From assembly GCA_028023455.1 (NCBI GenBank), contig JAQFVV010012400.1, positions 18,256,490-18,320,489 of the forward strand: a stretch of 64,000 nucleotides of DNA. The letters run 5' to 3'. This DNA comes from Epiperipatus broadwayi. Its lineage: Eukaryota > Onychophora > Udeonychophora > Euonychophora > Peripatidae. Each line of letters begins with the position of its first letter. The stretch's first letter is position 1. The position numbers were made by a program, and so were the translations under genes. This document shows positions 36,318 to 48,830 of this stretch, one piece after another. The notes under the pieces were generated by a model. It saw only the letters and a list, made by a program, of their open reading frames with translations, ran no database searches and had not been told where the DNA came from.

Positions 36318-37590
36318 TTTAAAAAATATATCATTGGATGAGTCATTGACTCCTACAGGAATTAAAATTTTCTAGGGTATTTTCTTAATTACAATATTTC
36401 TCAATAAGATTCAAAGATGTGTTTCTGACACAATTTGTTAATTATGTAGATCGGAGAAACATATTTATATTGTCTCCTTTTCAATAACTTAAGATCAAAT
36501 ATAATCCACTCTAATAATCCATTAAATAACATTTTAACACCAGGCTTTTTGATTAATGACAAAAAGACAATAAGAGATGCTTTATCATTGCTAAGATTTA
36601 TATGGCTATCAAGATGTACAGTATTTGTTATAAACAAACACAATCTTACTAGGGAAAACAATATTATAGAGGTTTAAGATACCTACCAAGAATGACATGA
36701 TTATAGATTTCATTATGAACTAAGCGAAATATGGATTTCTTATCCTGTAATTATCAGCAAAGACTTTGTTTGTATGTAATAATACAAATTAAGTATTTAT
36801 GTTCAGTGACATATAAGAAAAATAATAAATAATCAATAAAGTATATTAATGCCTTTAAGTTTACTCAATGTAACATATTAAATTCGAGTGGATAATTTGG
36901 AGCATATTATTTTTGCTTGATATGAACAAATTTATTGTATATACTACAATAAATTTGTTTTAAACCAAAAAAATCATTTTTTATTTATATTTGAATAATT
37001 TCTTTAGAAATTTAACACAATGACATCTAGGTACTTGCTTGTGCATAGATATATAAATTAACTATCATGTTTTGCCACCCTTAGACTTTGTCATCTGAAT
37101 GCAAGACTTTTCCAATGTTGCAGATGATATGGATAATGGCATAGCTATCATAAATCAAAACATGATATTTTGTATACGTTCTTAGATGTTAAAATTTTTT
37201 TAAGTATATAAATATTTAAAAGGTTCTTTTTTAAAATTTTATACAGAGCCCGAAAATCTTAGCTATGGTAATAGGCATGTAAATGCAAATTGCTATGTAT
37301 TTATGAAAACCAGTATATTTGAGTACTCGTAAAAAAAAAGATCATTCAATTCTCTGTATTTGACTATATTACAATTAGAGCTACCATTTACACACTTTCA
37401 AATATAGCAGCAATAAAGACAATTGTTTCACTGGTAGCGTCAAGCAGAAGCATGTGGTTATTTACATAACTATTTATTAATATTTGAATGTCAATATAAT
37501 GTATATACTGAACTTTAAGGGTGATTAGAGGCAATTTGAACACAGCGTCCTTCAACTACTTCCATCTGACATAAGTACACATTACCAAAT

Positions 37591-38526
37591 ACATGTGAAA
37601 ACAGATAAATGATCTCCGACACACACACATATATATATATATATATATTGTGCTGAACCAATATTAAGCAGTTAGTCCAGATTATCATCTCCCATACATA
37701 CATACATACAATCAATGCTCATTTCATATCAAGACAGCAAATTTTCGAACATTAATAGATAGGTTTCAATCTTTTCCACTCTCTGATTTTTCAGCCACCT
37801 ATATTATGTAAAATCTGATCAAAGCCCTTATTGATGCCAATATTGTTATCATACTCATGTTGACTTTAAGTCATTCTAACCTCTATGTAGGATCTTAATA
37901 TGTCCATGTAAATACACAAAAGAGGGATGGGCAGAATTCAGGCTGAATCTGTAATATCTGAATGCCAGTATAATGTATATATTGAACTTTAAATGTAATT
38001 AGGAGAGATGAGATTCTAGATTTTCAATCTCCTTTCAGTTATCCACTGCACCATATACAACCGATACCCATGACTGCAGTTATATAAGATGGAGTGGATA
38101 ACTGAAAGGTGCTTGAAAGTTTGTGCTCAAATCCCCTCTAATTACATCTAAAGTTTAGTGTATATGTTATAGTGCATTCAAATATTGCAGATCAGCCTGA
38201 ATTCTGCCCATTCGTTTTTTGTGTATTTAAAGGGACATATTAAGGTCCTAAATATGAGAGATCAGAATAACTTAAAGTAGTCATGGGTATTTCAACAATA
38301 TTAGCATCAACAAAGGCTTTGAGCATTTCCATCATCAGATTTTTATGGCTGAAGAGATGGAGGGTGGAGAAGATTGAAATCTGTCCATTAAGTTTGAAGA
38401 TTTACTAACTTAATATAAACCGAGCACTGATTTATATATGTGTGAGAGATGATGATCTGGACTAAGTGATGAGTTCTGGGTCAATATGAAATGCATATAT
38501 TGAAGATCATTTATCTTTTTCACATG
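37591..38526. repeat. near-palindrome of about 0.94 kb
   Basis: Outer arms ACATGTGAAAACAG (37591) and the inverse at 38526 bracket a chain of matching inverted blocks. These include GGGCAGAATTCAGGCTGAAT (37930) with its complement near 38210, and CTTTCAGTTATCCACT (38033) with its complement at 38091. The centre is near 38065. It is built from family B-like pieces at the same point where copy 2 of the duplication carries a single family B element. Confidence 0.75.
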
Positions 38527-38911
38527 TATGCGATTATACTTATCGGTTAATAAGATGGAGTAGATAGCTGAAAAGTGCATGAAAGACTGTGTTCAAATCA
38601 TCTATTTCTGAATGCCTTTGTGTGTGTATGTGTGTGAAATTCTTTGTATAAATTAATGTCTATGAACTAGATCTAAAGAGATTATCAATATGTCATTCAT
38701 GACAATACCAATAATAAAACCTACACGCATTTAAGTCGTTCATCAGTTATAAAATCATATATCATGAAACATAAGTTGAGAATCACATTTGTATTAAATG
38801 AAAACAAAGCATTCATTATCTCTCAAGTGAAAAAAAAAATTGTATATTTGCATGAAATATCTATGACGTTAATATGAATTTAAAACTTAAAATCAGAAAT
38901 ATATACATACT

Positions 38912-39392
38912 ATGATAACTGTATATATTTGTTATTGTTTCTTGTTCATTTTACCTATTTCCTTATTCTTGAATTTAACAATTGTATCAATGGGAACTAA
39001 TTTTCGGGATCTTACGTATGAAGCTGATATCATAACCATTAGTGTAACACTAGCATTCCACAATCTTCCGATTGGAATATTCCTGTTATAAGTGGCTCAG
39101 TTGGAAGTGCGATATTAAAAAATAAAACTATTTATAAAACACTAACGCGCCTGGCTTACGAAGCATTATTCGAAGTACGGTTCGCTATTCAGCTATTAAA
39201 AAAATTCAGTTGGACTAACATTGCTATCGTATAGGACTTATCTAACCCAGATTCTTATTTAATTGGAGAAAAAATAGTTGACGAGGTTAAAAAAAAAAAA
39301 GCAATATTATTATTACAGTCACACTTACGAAGGGAATATAGAGAAAAATATTTTTATTCATATTTTAGAAGAGATCACAAAACTATATGTGT
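38912..39392 (+). pseudogene. decayed copy of the receptor first exon
   Basis: It starts MITVYICYCF like the intact copy and ends with YYYSHTYEG..EKNIF.HILEEITKL. Compared with 48137-48791 it has lost 175 bp (equivalent to 48296-48470, with CCG microhomology at the junction), which shifts the frame. It also has further stops (for example TAG in place of a Tyr codon near 39233), an A10 run, and a 20-bp deletion that removes the splice donor. It cannot make the ligand-binding domain. Confidence 0.85.
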
Positions 39393-39415
39393 ATGTATAG
39401 TGTGATTAATGAAAA

Positions 39416-40619
39416 TAAATTGTAATAAGAAAACAGGAATATTTTTAGCTGTGATTATATATATAATTGTAATAATATCTCTTGGACATCTCAACTTATA
39501 TTTAGTGATACGCAACATATTCTCACACATTAATGTGTTACATATACACTAAAGAGAGAAAAATCCAAAATTCAGCTTAGTAAAGTCAAAAGAAATAAAA
39601 AAACCTTTCTATCAAATCCTATGAGGAAGAGAGAAAATATTCTTAAAAGAAAGACAAATCAATTTTACAAAAAAAAAAAATTAAAAAAAGACAAAACATA
39701 AAAAAAAATAATTCAGCAATCCAAATGATAAGGCAAATAAAAAAAATCTAAAATAGATCGATAAAAGCAAAACAATTTCAGAAAGACAATCATCATCCCA
39801 CATCAATCCAGATAGATATAAAATTTAAGGGGAGTAAATGCCTATTCTAAAGTGTATAAAAACATACCAGGTTTTCTTAGCAAAATATATTTTGATGTAT
39901 TAGCAATTACTGAAACAAAATTACTAACAGTTGGTGCATATACTAACCTGTTTGCTGTGATATTACTAACAGTTGAGTGCATTTGGAATATTTAACTAAA
40001 ATTAAACTTTTCTAAAGACATTCAACACACATATTAGATGATGGAAATAGTCCAATATAAAAATACAATCAATATAAATATTTATAAAGTATTTTCTATC
40101 TATTGGTATCCCATTTCTTTTTTAAATAAATGCTCTGTAAAAAGAGTTAAGTATTTTAAATATCATAAAACTTAATTGCCTATGCATATTATTCCTCCTA
40201 GAGCGGGGAAAATTGGGGGGAATAATTAACCAATTATAATTCTACTAATCAATAAATCATGTTCCATGTATCGTAATGATTGCTAACTATCAAATCCAAC
40301 ACTTCCCTAAAGAATTAAATCAATATTTATGAAAGTGTTTGTCAAAAAGCACTTGTTCATTTTCACACAGCAGTTCATTAACGATCAATCATATTGTCTT
40401 TTCTCTTAGTTCTCATAATTTCTGATTAAACCTTAAAGTCACTGCTATATCAATGCTTTCCACTGATCATAATATGGAAAATTGGTCTTAACACTAAGCA
40501 TCATAAAGGAAACAAACTTTATATAAGACCGGATTCCTCTACAGTTTGTTGAGAGGTTTTTAAAATATAGTTTGATAGAATTAAATATATACTGTACTAA
40601 AATAAAACATAAAGTCGTT
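39416..40619. other. AT-rich non-coding stretch
   Basis: A-rich patches lie at 39600-39780. A short self-similar pair, CTCTACAGTTTGTTGAGAGG (40534) and a variant at 40679, leads into the next duplicated block. Confidence 0.4.
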
Positions 40620-41760
40620 AAAATATCAGGTTAACAGTGTTATTTAACTTACAAAGCAAATTTTTTGAAACCAGACTTCTTTACAGTTTATTGGAGGGTT
40701 TTATTTTCAGTCTAATACTTCTCTATAATGGTATGTATTAATTAATTCCATCCACAAGTTGCTGTGATGTTCATTAGCAATCTTCTATCTTTGAAATCTT
40801 ATGTTTAGACTTTGTTTTTTCATTTGGATTATAGATTTTTTCACAAACATCATAGTCAGGTTCTAGTGATCCAGATTAAACTTCATAAGTATGTAGTTTT
40901 TTTCCCCTCCTATTCAACCATCCTAATAACATTCATTGCAGTTTGATTAAAACAAGAATCTAGACTGACTAATTTCAAGAAAAACTAATCCTATATAGGT
41001 TTTGATGATTTGTTTTTAATATCCTTGGATTTTGTTTCACATCTTTGATTTTGTTTTTAACATGTTTAATAATAACTAATTTTTGACACACACACCCCTC
41101 CTCATGTACCATAGCATCAGCCGGGAAGCGAACCCGCCAACCCAGGACAACTGCTTGTAAAGCCGTTGTTGCTGATCTCTCGACCACCAATGCTTGACAA
41201 TTTTTGACATTTTTATGACCTGATTTTATTTTAATTGTCATAATTTTAAAAATCTTTTTCATTATTATTATAATTGATTGAACTTGAAAACCATTGTAAG
41301 TATTAAATTGCTTGATTTTTTTCTCTTGTTTTTAAATTTCATATTTCAAAAGTCTTAATATTTTTTTTATTAACCTATTTCAAATTTAATTATTTAAAAT
41401 CTATTTTTTAACTGAATTGTTTTGCAATACATTCCATATATTTTTTCAATCCTTGATAAGAGCAACAATTTTAACATCATTTATATAATTTACAAGTTTC
41501 TCTTAAATTTAAACATTTTAAACAAACGTTTTACATGAAGTATTTAATATTATTTTAATATGATATCTAATAATTTATTCTAATATTTGATTATTATTTA
41601 CTTAATTTTAAACCATTTGTTCTCTTTTGTATAGTAATATTTAAAACTTCTGAATGCTATTTTTATTAGCATCCCTCACAACATTGAAAATTAGCTCACA
41701 ACCATGTCAAAGACCACATGGTGACAGTGAAGTGAATACGGCATTATTCATTTCAAATTT
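40620..41760. repeat. second duplicated block, copy 1
   Basis: It matches 44700-45690: ACAGTTTATTG.AGG, TTTCATTTGGATTATAGATT, GACATTCATTGCAG.TTGATTAAAACA, TTAGCATCCCTCACAACAT. Same orientation. It is interrupted by a SINE (41089-41198) that the other copy lacks. Confidence 0.8.
41078..41209 (-). mobile_element. tRNA-derived SINE with TSD and an empty-site partner
   Basis: The minus-strand body (41089-41198) has head GTCAAGCATTGGTGG, A box TGGTCGAGAGATCAG, B box GGTTCGCTTCC and CTATGGTACATG. It is flanked by AATTTTTGACA at 41078-41088 and 41199-41209. The paralogous block near 45185 shows the uninterrupted sequence, so the SINE came after the duplication. Confidence 0.88.
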
Positions 41761-42134
41761 TAAACTTTTTAAACAAAAAAAATTAACAAAGAAAATAATG
41801 GTACTTATACTAACTTTTTCTTACCCATCAGACATTTTCACTTGGCATTTTGTAACAGTTTTAACCAGCTTATTCATCATTCTTATAATGGTTTTTTTTT
41901 TTTTTGTAGTGATTTGAGGTTGATTTTATCTGGAAGTTTTTTCTTCTGCAGTAAATCTAGAAAAGTCTTAATTATTATGTGAGAGTTTTGCTTCTCATTT
42001 CCTCTTAGTGGTAAATTAAACTAATGCTTATAAGTATACTTCTCCTAAGCAGCTTCCTCCAAATCCTGCACATCAATATGCATAGTATTTATATAATTAA
42101 AAAGTTTATGCATAAATCTGATGTTTTATTCAGA

Positions 42135-43216
42135 CTGTTGGATTTCCTTATCCAATATAATGTTCAGCTTAGTTGGCAAGTTCTCATTTTTTGCTAACTC
42201 TAGCTTTGTTTGTCTTTTTGCTATCTCTTCATCCAATTCTTTAGATCCATTTGATATCTGAGTTGTTATCAGGCTTAGGTTCTGATATTTGGATGAGTAG
42301 TTTTAACTATTTTTGCTCAATTTTTATTTATTATAATAATTTCAGTTAACTATCATGCTCTAGCTTTAATTCAACAGGTTTATCTGAAACCCTATTTCTA
42401 ATTGTTATTGTTGAGTTTCTTCTTCATATAATTTTAGTTCATTTACTTATTTTAATGTATCGGGTGTATCTACCACTTGGTCTTTTATTTGAACCTATTC
42501 TTGTTGAATTTCAGTTACTATGTAGATCACCATCTACATATTGTTTAAACTCAACATGTTTATCTTCTACCATTTGGTCTTTTAGCTGGAACTGTTGCTG
42601 CTTCATTACTGTTTCTTCTAGCAGTTTCAGGCTGTCATTTTGCTTTAAAGTTAACAGATTCATCTTTGATCATTTTCTCAATTACTGTTAACTGCTCTTG
42701 TTTAATTTTTACATTTTTTTCACATAGTTTTGGTTCTTCTTCTGAAGTTAGTTCTAATTGAGCTTATTCATTTTAAATCATTTAAGTTACTGTATTTTCT
42801 TTAAGCTGTATTTTTTTATTCTCTATTTGCTTAAGCTCATCCAACTTTTGATCTAATTAAGCTGGTTTATCTTCAGTATTTTGATTTATCTGCCCATCCA
42901 TCTTTAGAATCATTTGTTTCACATATTTTTGCCCTTTTATCATTTACTCTATTTTTTCTATCTTTTGATCAAAATGTTTTTCACTATTGATTCCATTTGA
43001 TTTTATACAATTTCTATGTTTTGATTCATTTGCTTATGGTCATTTTCTATCTTTTTCTATACTTAAATCCATCTGTTTGAATAACGTGCTGATCATCAGC
43101 ATCATATTTAATTGGGATGATGTAATATTCTTTTCAAAAATATTTATCTCTTTGTATATCTGTTTTTGCTCCATTTGTTTATACATGTCACTATCTGGAT
43201 CAATATTGTCCATAAT
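42135..43216 (-). pseudogene. degenerate coiled-coil, gag-like reading frame
   Basis: Read leftward from 43214 one sees MDNIDPDSDMYKQMEQKQIY, then Lys/Glu-rich heptad-like stretches (KQMDLSIEKD, KLDELKQIENKKIQLKEN, NVKIKQEQLTVIEKMIKDE) and an end KRQTKLELAKNENL..LDKEIQQSE followed by a stop. Several stops and frame changes interrupt it. The composition resembles the gag-like frame at 57377-57757. A PBS-like TGGACCCCCAGAGTGAG (minus strand, around 43628) lies upstream as in an LTR element. No LTR pair could be shown, so this is a likely but unproven retroelement relic. Confidence 0.5.
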
Positions 43217-44699
43217 AGAAATCCCTATATTTTTGTCTTTATGCTACCTCTTTCACCGTTTGTTTCCAAACTATCTTCTGCAATCATTTTCTGATTTTCT
43301 TCATTCGTGTCATTTATCATTTTGTATTTTCTTAATTTGTACAATTTCTTTAATATAAAATAAACTCATTATTACCATTTATTTATAACTGGATTCACCA
43401 CCAACTGCACTTCATCATCCTCTGGATCATCTCACAGTCTGATAAGTATTTTGAATGCTATTTTCTATCCACAACTTCAGTATTGTTTATTTCTTTTCTG
43501 TTATTATATTACAATATACAGAGAAAAAAAATGTCTTGTCAACCATGCCATTCATCTAATTCAGACAACTGAGTGTTTACAATAGTTATAGAAGAACTAT
43601 TTAATCAAGCTCTCACTCTGGGGGTCCAAAAATTAAGTAGTTACTTTTAATGAAATGAACAGAAATAAATATGCTGATGAGTTAATATATTATTTAAACA
43701 AATGACAAAACAATAGTTTAATACAAAATATTATAATTGTCTTACATAATATTCTTTTCCTTAAATAAGCTATTTTACCAATCTTTTATTATTATTTTAT
43801 TTATTTCACATGCATGGGGAAGACAATGTTACTTATAAAGTCCCAAAGTTTATTTTGATTAATTTTAAACATTAATCTTTCAATTACAACTTATAATACA
43901 ACTTATTATTTTTATAATCAAGCACATTTGCCATAGAGTAAATCCTTGGCCTCTAATATACTGGATATATTTCACATATGGTCAAGCCTCACAAATATAA
44001 TACATTTAATTATATTAGAAGTTTCATAGCATAGTCATAAACTTATATCTAATGTGGAATAATTATTATTAATACACCTTTCTTACAATGATAATTCTAG
44101 GGAGTGGTCATTTTAGATCCGAATCCCAATTTAACAATAAGATAAATTAATTATGTGAGGTGGTTCTTTAAATCTGACCCCAATTTTCTAGAAAAAACCC
44201 ATGAATAAATTCTACATATAGATATAGTGAATAATAACCATTTCACAAAGATCTAACAATTGTGCACACATAATAAGTTCTAATATACATAAAATTTAAT
44301 TTGTGGTGAGTAATGCAAGGAAATATATAAATACAAATGGACTCTATCAAATTCCAAAACAAATCTTTAACTTATATTTGACACTTGAGAAATTCAAATA
44401 TTTTACAACTATACACATTTGTGTTTAAAATAAATATCTATTTTTTATTACTTATCTGATTATTTTTTTTATTATTTATCTGTTAATTTCACATTACAGA
44501 AAACTTCTTTTAAAAAAAATATTGACAAATCATAACATATATATAGTAAAGGCAAGATAAAGTGAATTTTTTTTCGCAAACATTTTTTTTTAACTTCAGT
44601 TGCTTTAAAGCACAACTAACTTTTTTTTTAAACTTTCACTTCCTGCTTTAATCAATCAATAACATAAAATATAATTTGTTAGAATTAAATATATGCTAA
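43217..44699. other. AT-rich non-coding stretch
   Basis: Beyond the PBS-like site near 43628, nothing was recognised. Confidence 0.4.
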
Positions 44700-45690
44700 A
44701 ATAACATTTTAATATGATTAATACATTAGGATAACAGTTTAAACAGTTTTTTAACTTATGAAGCAAAATTTCTGAAGACAACTTCCTCTACAGTTTATTG
44801 AAAGGTTTTTTTTTCCTAATACTTTTCACATGATGGCATATATTAATTGGTTTTATTTATATGTTTTCATAAGATATGTTTAGTAAGCTTATGTTTTAAA
44901 AATTTGAGATTTGATCTTTGTTTCTTCATTTGGATTATAGATTCCTTCACAAACAGCATTATCAAATTTCAGAGATTCAGAATAGACTTCAGCAGTTCAC
45001 TGTTCCTCTTTTTCTCTATTCACTCATCCTAGTGACATTCATTGCAGCTTGATTAAAACAGGATTACAGAGTGACTAATATTTAAAAAACTGATCATTTA
45101 TAAATTATATATTGTTTTTTAACACTCCTGGATTTTGATTTTTCATATTTTTGATCTTGTTTTATAACACTTTTAATATTTTATTTTTGATATCTTTACA
45201 ACCTGATTTTATTTTAATTACATTTTAACAAATTTTTTATTATTTAACTGATTGAACTTGCAAAACACTGTAATTATGAAATTGTTTGATATTTTCTCTC
45301 GTTTTTGAATCTTATATCTTTAAAAAAAAAGGCTTAATCTTTTTTTTATTAGTTTAAATTAAATTTTTTCTTTTTAAATCTATTTCTTAACTGAGTTGTT
45401 TAGCTATACACTTCATATATTTTTTTAAATCTTAGTAATGATTTACAAGTTTCTCTTACAGTTAAACATTTTAAACAAATCCATTACATTATTTAATATT
45501 ATTTTAATATGACATAACATATTCTAATATTTGATTACTACTTAATTTATTTTAAACCATTTGTTCTATTTTATACAATATTTAAAAACTTCTGAGTGCT
45601 ATATTTATTAGCATCCCTCACAACATGGAAAACTAGCTCACAATCTTGTGAAAAAACACGTGATCGACAGTGAAACACTTTTATAGATGA
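44700..45690. repeat. second duplicated block, copy 2
   Basis: Partner of 40620-41760, without the SINE. It lies directly before copy 2 of the receptor-region duplication, so the block and the receptor region may have been duplicated together. Confidence 0.8.
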
Positions 45691-46098
45691 ATAAATTTTA
45701 ATTGCCACCATAGCTAAATTTTATCATTAATGTTAAATTGTTATATATTTTTTGAGTTAGGTATATTCATCTGACCTCTCATATCTAGACAAACCATCTA
45801 TCTAAGTATGATAATTTTTCCCAATGTTACAAAATCACTCAACTAAAAGTTAGGGAGATTGATGTCCAATTGAGAGTTACTGTTGAAGTGTATGATGTTT
45901 TAAAAATATATTATTGGATGAATTATTGACTTACATTGGTATCAAATTTCTTTATAGTACTTTCTTAACTACAATATTTCTCTCAACATATAAATTACAT
46001 AGATCAGAGGAAAAAACTTTATCGTATATTATTGTCACTTTTTCAATAACTTAAGATCAAATTTAATCATTTCCAATTATACATTAAATAAGATGTTA

Positions 46099-46431
46099 GA
46101 CTTGCACATGACCCATCACTCTCCACTCTATCTCATAACACTGATACACTTGAACACATATATGTCGAAAAGATAAATAATCATTAAAGTATGAAGATTG
46201 GCTATCTTAATATATATCTGAGCACTTATTGCATATATGTATAGAGATGATAATCTGGACCAATTGCTGATTGCTGGTTTAGCATGAAAGTGAAAGGTGT
46301 AAGATTATTGAAATACAATATTATATCAATGAAATAGGTAAATTGGTGATTATTTATCTTTTCGACATATATATGTTCAATTGTATTAGTGTTATGAGAT
46401 AGAGTGTAGAGTGGTGGGTCATGTGAAAGTC
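46099..46431. repeat. inverted pair of family B pieces
   Basis: The left arm 46099-46183 (TGCACATGACCCATCACTCT to AAGATAAATAATCA) pairs with 46347-46431. The spacer contains the family B interior (ATGATAATCTGGACCAATTG). It is the same kind of fold-back as at 14.5 kb. Confidence 0.75.
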
Positions 46432-47457
46432 TATGCTCATATACCCTATATATTACATAAATTGATACAGATATATAATATGCCTGTATTTCAGTTATTA
46501 AATAAGATTTTGTAATCAAGCTTTTTGATTGATGACTAAAATACAATAATAGTTAGTTTATCACTGCTAAGATTTATACCAGCTATCAAGATGTACAGCA
46601 ATCTTTAACAACAAATACTGTTGTTATAGAAGAGGCTTACGATACCTACAAAAAAGAAATGATTTTTAATATAACCCTCAAGGATTGTTTAATTCATTGA
46701 TTCCGTTATGATCTAAGTGATGCTGATTTATTATCCTACAACTATCTATGACGACTTAGTTTCTGTGTGGTAATACAAATTTAATATTTATGTTGAAAGA
46801 CATACAAAATGTGATAATGATTAATCAATAACATATATCAATGTCGTTAAGTTTATTCAGGGTAACGTATTAAATTCCATAGGCCAATTTAAAACATATT
46901 ACTTTCATTTGTTTTGTATAAATTTGTTGTAAAAATAATATAATAAACTTGTTATAAAGCAAAATAAAATCAGTTTTTTATATTCGAATATTTTTTTTAG
47001 AAATGTAAAACAATAATATGTATGTATTGCTTGTGCATAGATATATAAATTAACTATCAATATCTGAATGCAAAACTTCTCCAGTGCTGATGATGATATG
47101 GCCAATGGCATAGCTCTCACGAAGCAAACCATGATACTTTGTATAAGTTCTTAGATGTTAGAGATTCTTTGCTTTTACTTATATTTTATAAATATTAAAA
47201 AGGATCGCTTTTAAATTTTGAATGAATCCAAAATTTTAGTTATGTCAATATGTGTTATCCTGCAAATTATTATATATTTGCATATACTCACTTATCCCCT
47301 TCCTCCCAAAAACAATTAGATCATTTAATCTTTTCTATTTTCATATTGCCACACATAGCAGCACTATAGACAATTGTTTCTCTGGTGGTGTAAAATAGTA
47401 GCAAAGGTAAAATAAATAATCATGTCTTCTGTGGTATTTACATAACTATTTATTAAT

Positions 47458-47790
47458 ACAATGTACAGGTTTAAACCTGCATTTATATATGTGATATAGG
47501 CGGGATTCGAACTCAGACTTTCATACGACCCACTACTCTCATTGCCATCTCATATTGCTGACCCACATGATCACACACATGTTGAAAAGATAAATAATCA
47601 CCAATATACGTATTTCATGCTAAACCAGCAATCATCAGTTGGTCTAGATTACTATCCTCACACATATATATAATCAGTTCTCGGCTTTATATTAAGATAG
47701 CCAATCTTCATACTTTAATGGACAGACTTCAAACTATTTTAACTCCCAACTCTTCAGCCTTCCATTTCATTGAAAATCTGAAGATGGAAC
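47458..47790 (-). mobile_element. family B element
   Basis: It starts ACAATGTACAGGTTTAAACC, followed by GGCGGGATTCGAACTCAGAC (inverse of a B box) and the family interior shared with 26345-26660. Copy 1 of the duplication departs from copy 2 exactly here (shared AACTATTTATTAATA at 47446), and rejoins at CTATTTCTGAATGCC near 47818. Confidence 0.75.
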
Positions 47791-48136
47791 ATCGTTATTA
47801 AAAATGAATAGTATTATCTATTTCTGAATGCCTTTTTGTGTATGTGTGTACGTAATTCTTCGCATAAATTAATGTCTATAAACTTGTTCTAAAGATACTT
47901 TATTCAATATGTCATTCATCACTAATATCATATTAGTTAATAGTAAAACCTACACGCATTTAAACAATTGATTAGTTATAAAATCACGTGTCAGGAAACA
48001 TAAGTTGAGAATTACATTTATATTAAATGAAAACAAAGCATTCATCTCTCAAGTGAAAAAAAAATTGTATATTTGCATTAAATATCTATGACGTTAATAT
48101 GAATTTAAAACTTAAAATCAGAAAAATATATATACT

Positions 48137-48791
48137 ATGATAACTGTATATATTTGCTATTGTTTTTTGTTCATTTTACCTATTTCCTTATCCTTGAATT
48201 TAACAATTATATCTATGGGAACTAATTTTCAGGATCTTACGCATGGAGCTGATATCGTAACAATTGGCGTAACACTAGCATCCCGCAATCTCCCGCGGAT
48301 ACTTCCACAATGCAATGTGAAAATCGTACACACACCGGTTGCAGATTCTTGTTCACCTGAAATGACAGTTGCTGCTGCGGCTGAGGTATTTTATTCTTAT
48401 TCTACAATACATTTATATATTGGCCCTGTTTGTAGTAGGGCTGTAATTCAAGCTGGATACATGTTCACCGATTGGAATATTCCTGTTATAAGCGGCTCAG
48501 CTGGAAGCGCGGTATTAAAAAATAAAACTATTTATAAAACACTAACGCGCCTGGTTTGCGAAGCATTATTCGAAGTACGGATAGCAATTCGGGTATTAAA
48601 AAAGTTCAATTGGACCAACATTGCTATTGTATATGATTTAGCTAATCCAAATTCTTATTTAATTGGTGAAAAATTAGTTGAAGAGTTTAAAAAAAATAAG
48701 CATTATCATTATTACAGTCACACTTACGAAGGGCATATAGAGAAAAATATTTTTCTTCATATTTTAGAAGAGATCACAAAACTGGCACGAG
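48137..48791 (+). CDS. first exon of a receptor guanylate cyclase-like gene (ANF-type ligand-binding domain), partial
   Basis: The 218 codons begin with a hydrophobic signal peptide (res. 1-20, VYICYCFLFILPISLSL) and continue as the first lobe of an ANF-receptor/periplasmic-binding fold. Landmarks are ITIGVTLASRNLP-like entry, DSCSPE with Cys72, YIGPVCS with Cys99 (the expected disulfide pair of natriuretic-type receptors), WNIPVISGSAGS (res. 113-124), KTLTR, and VLKKFNWTNIAIVYD (res. 153-167). In this family the domain binds a ligand outside the cell and controls a cytoplasmic cyclase. The exon ends CGAG|GTAAGAC at 48791/48792, a strong donor in phase 1; the open frame running past it to 48847 is intronic. 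Later domains were not found. It could also belong to a cyclase-less clearance receptor. Confidence 0.75.
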
Positions 48792-48830
48792 GTAAGACTA
48801 TACATGTATGTGTGTGTAGTGTGTGCAATG

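Larger units (their letters stand above)
36318..39415 (+). repeat. segmental duplication, copy 1 (receptor region)
   Basis: It matches 45898-48830 in the same orientation: ATTGGATGAGTCATTGAC (36335), CTATCAAGATGTACAG (36607), TTAACTATCA (37058), AAACCTACACGCATTTAA (38717), and the receptor exon. Identity is about 75-80% in flanks and near 90% around the exon by eye. The copy contains its own 1-kb palindrome and lacks the family B copy shape seen in copy 2. Confidence 0.8.
45898..48830 (+). repeat. segmental duplication, copy 2 (intact receptor exon)
   Basis: Partner of 36318-39415. It carries the open receptor exon and about 280 bp of shared upstream sequence (CCTACACGCATTTAA, GACGTTAATATGAATTTAAAA), which probably holds the 5' UTR or promoter. 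Confidence 0.8.

Noticed and set aside
39600-39780. A-rich tract as a retroposed gene tail
   Set aside because: No coding sequence, TSD or polyadenylation context could be tied to it.
40975-41262. 95-codon minus-strand frame
   Set aside because: It spans the SINE and its AT-rich flanks; the apparent protein segment is translated tRNA-like sequence.
42455-43358. Plus-strand open frames rich in Phe, Ser and Cys
   Set aside because: They are antisense shadows of the Lys/Glu-rich minus-strand coiled-coil relic.
40620-45690. The two duplicated blocks as LTRs of the gag-like relic between them
   Set aside because: The PBS-like site at 43628 is about 1 kb away from the block edge, and no polypurine tract borders the other block.
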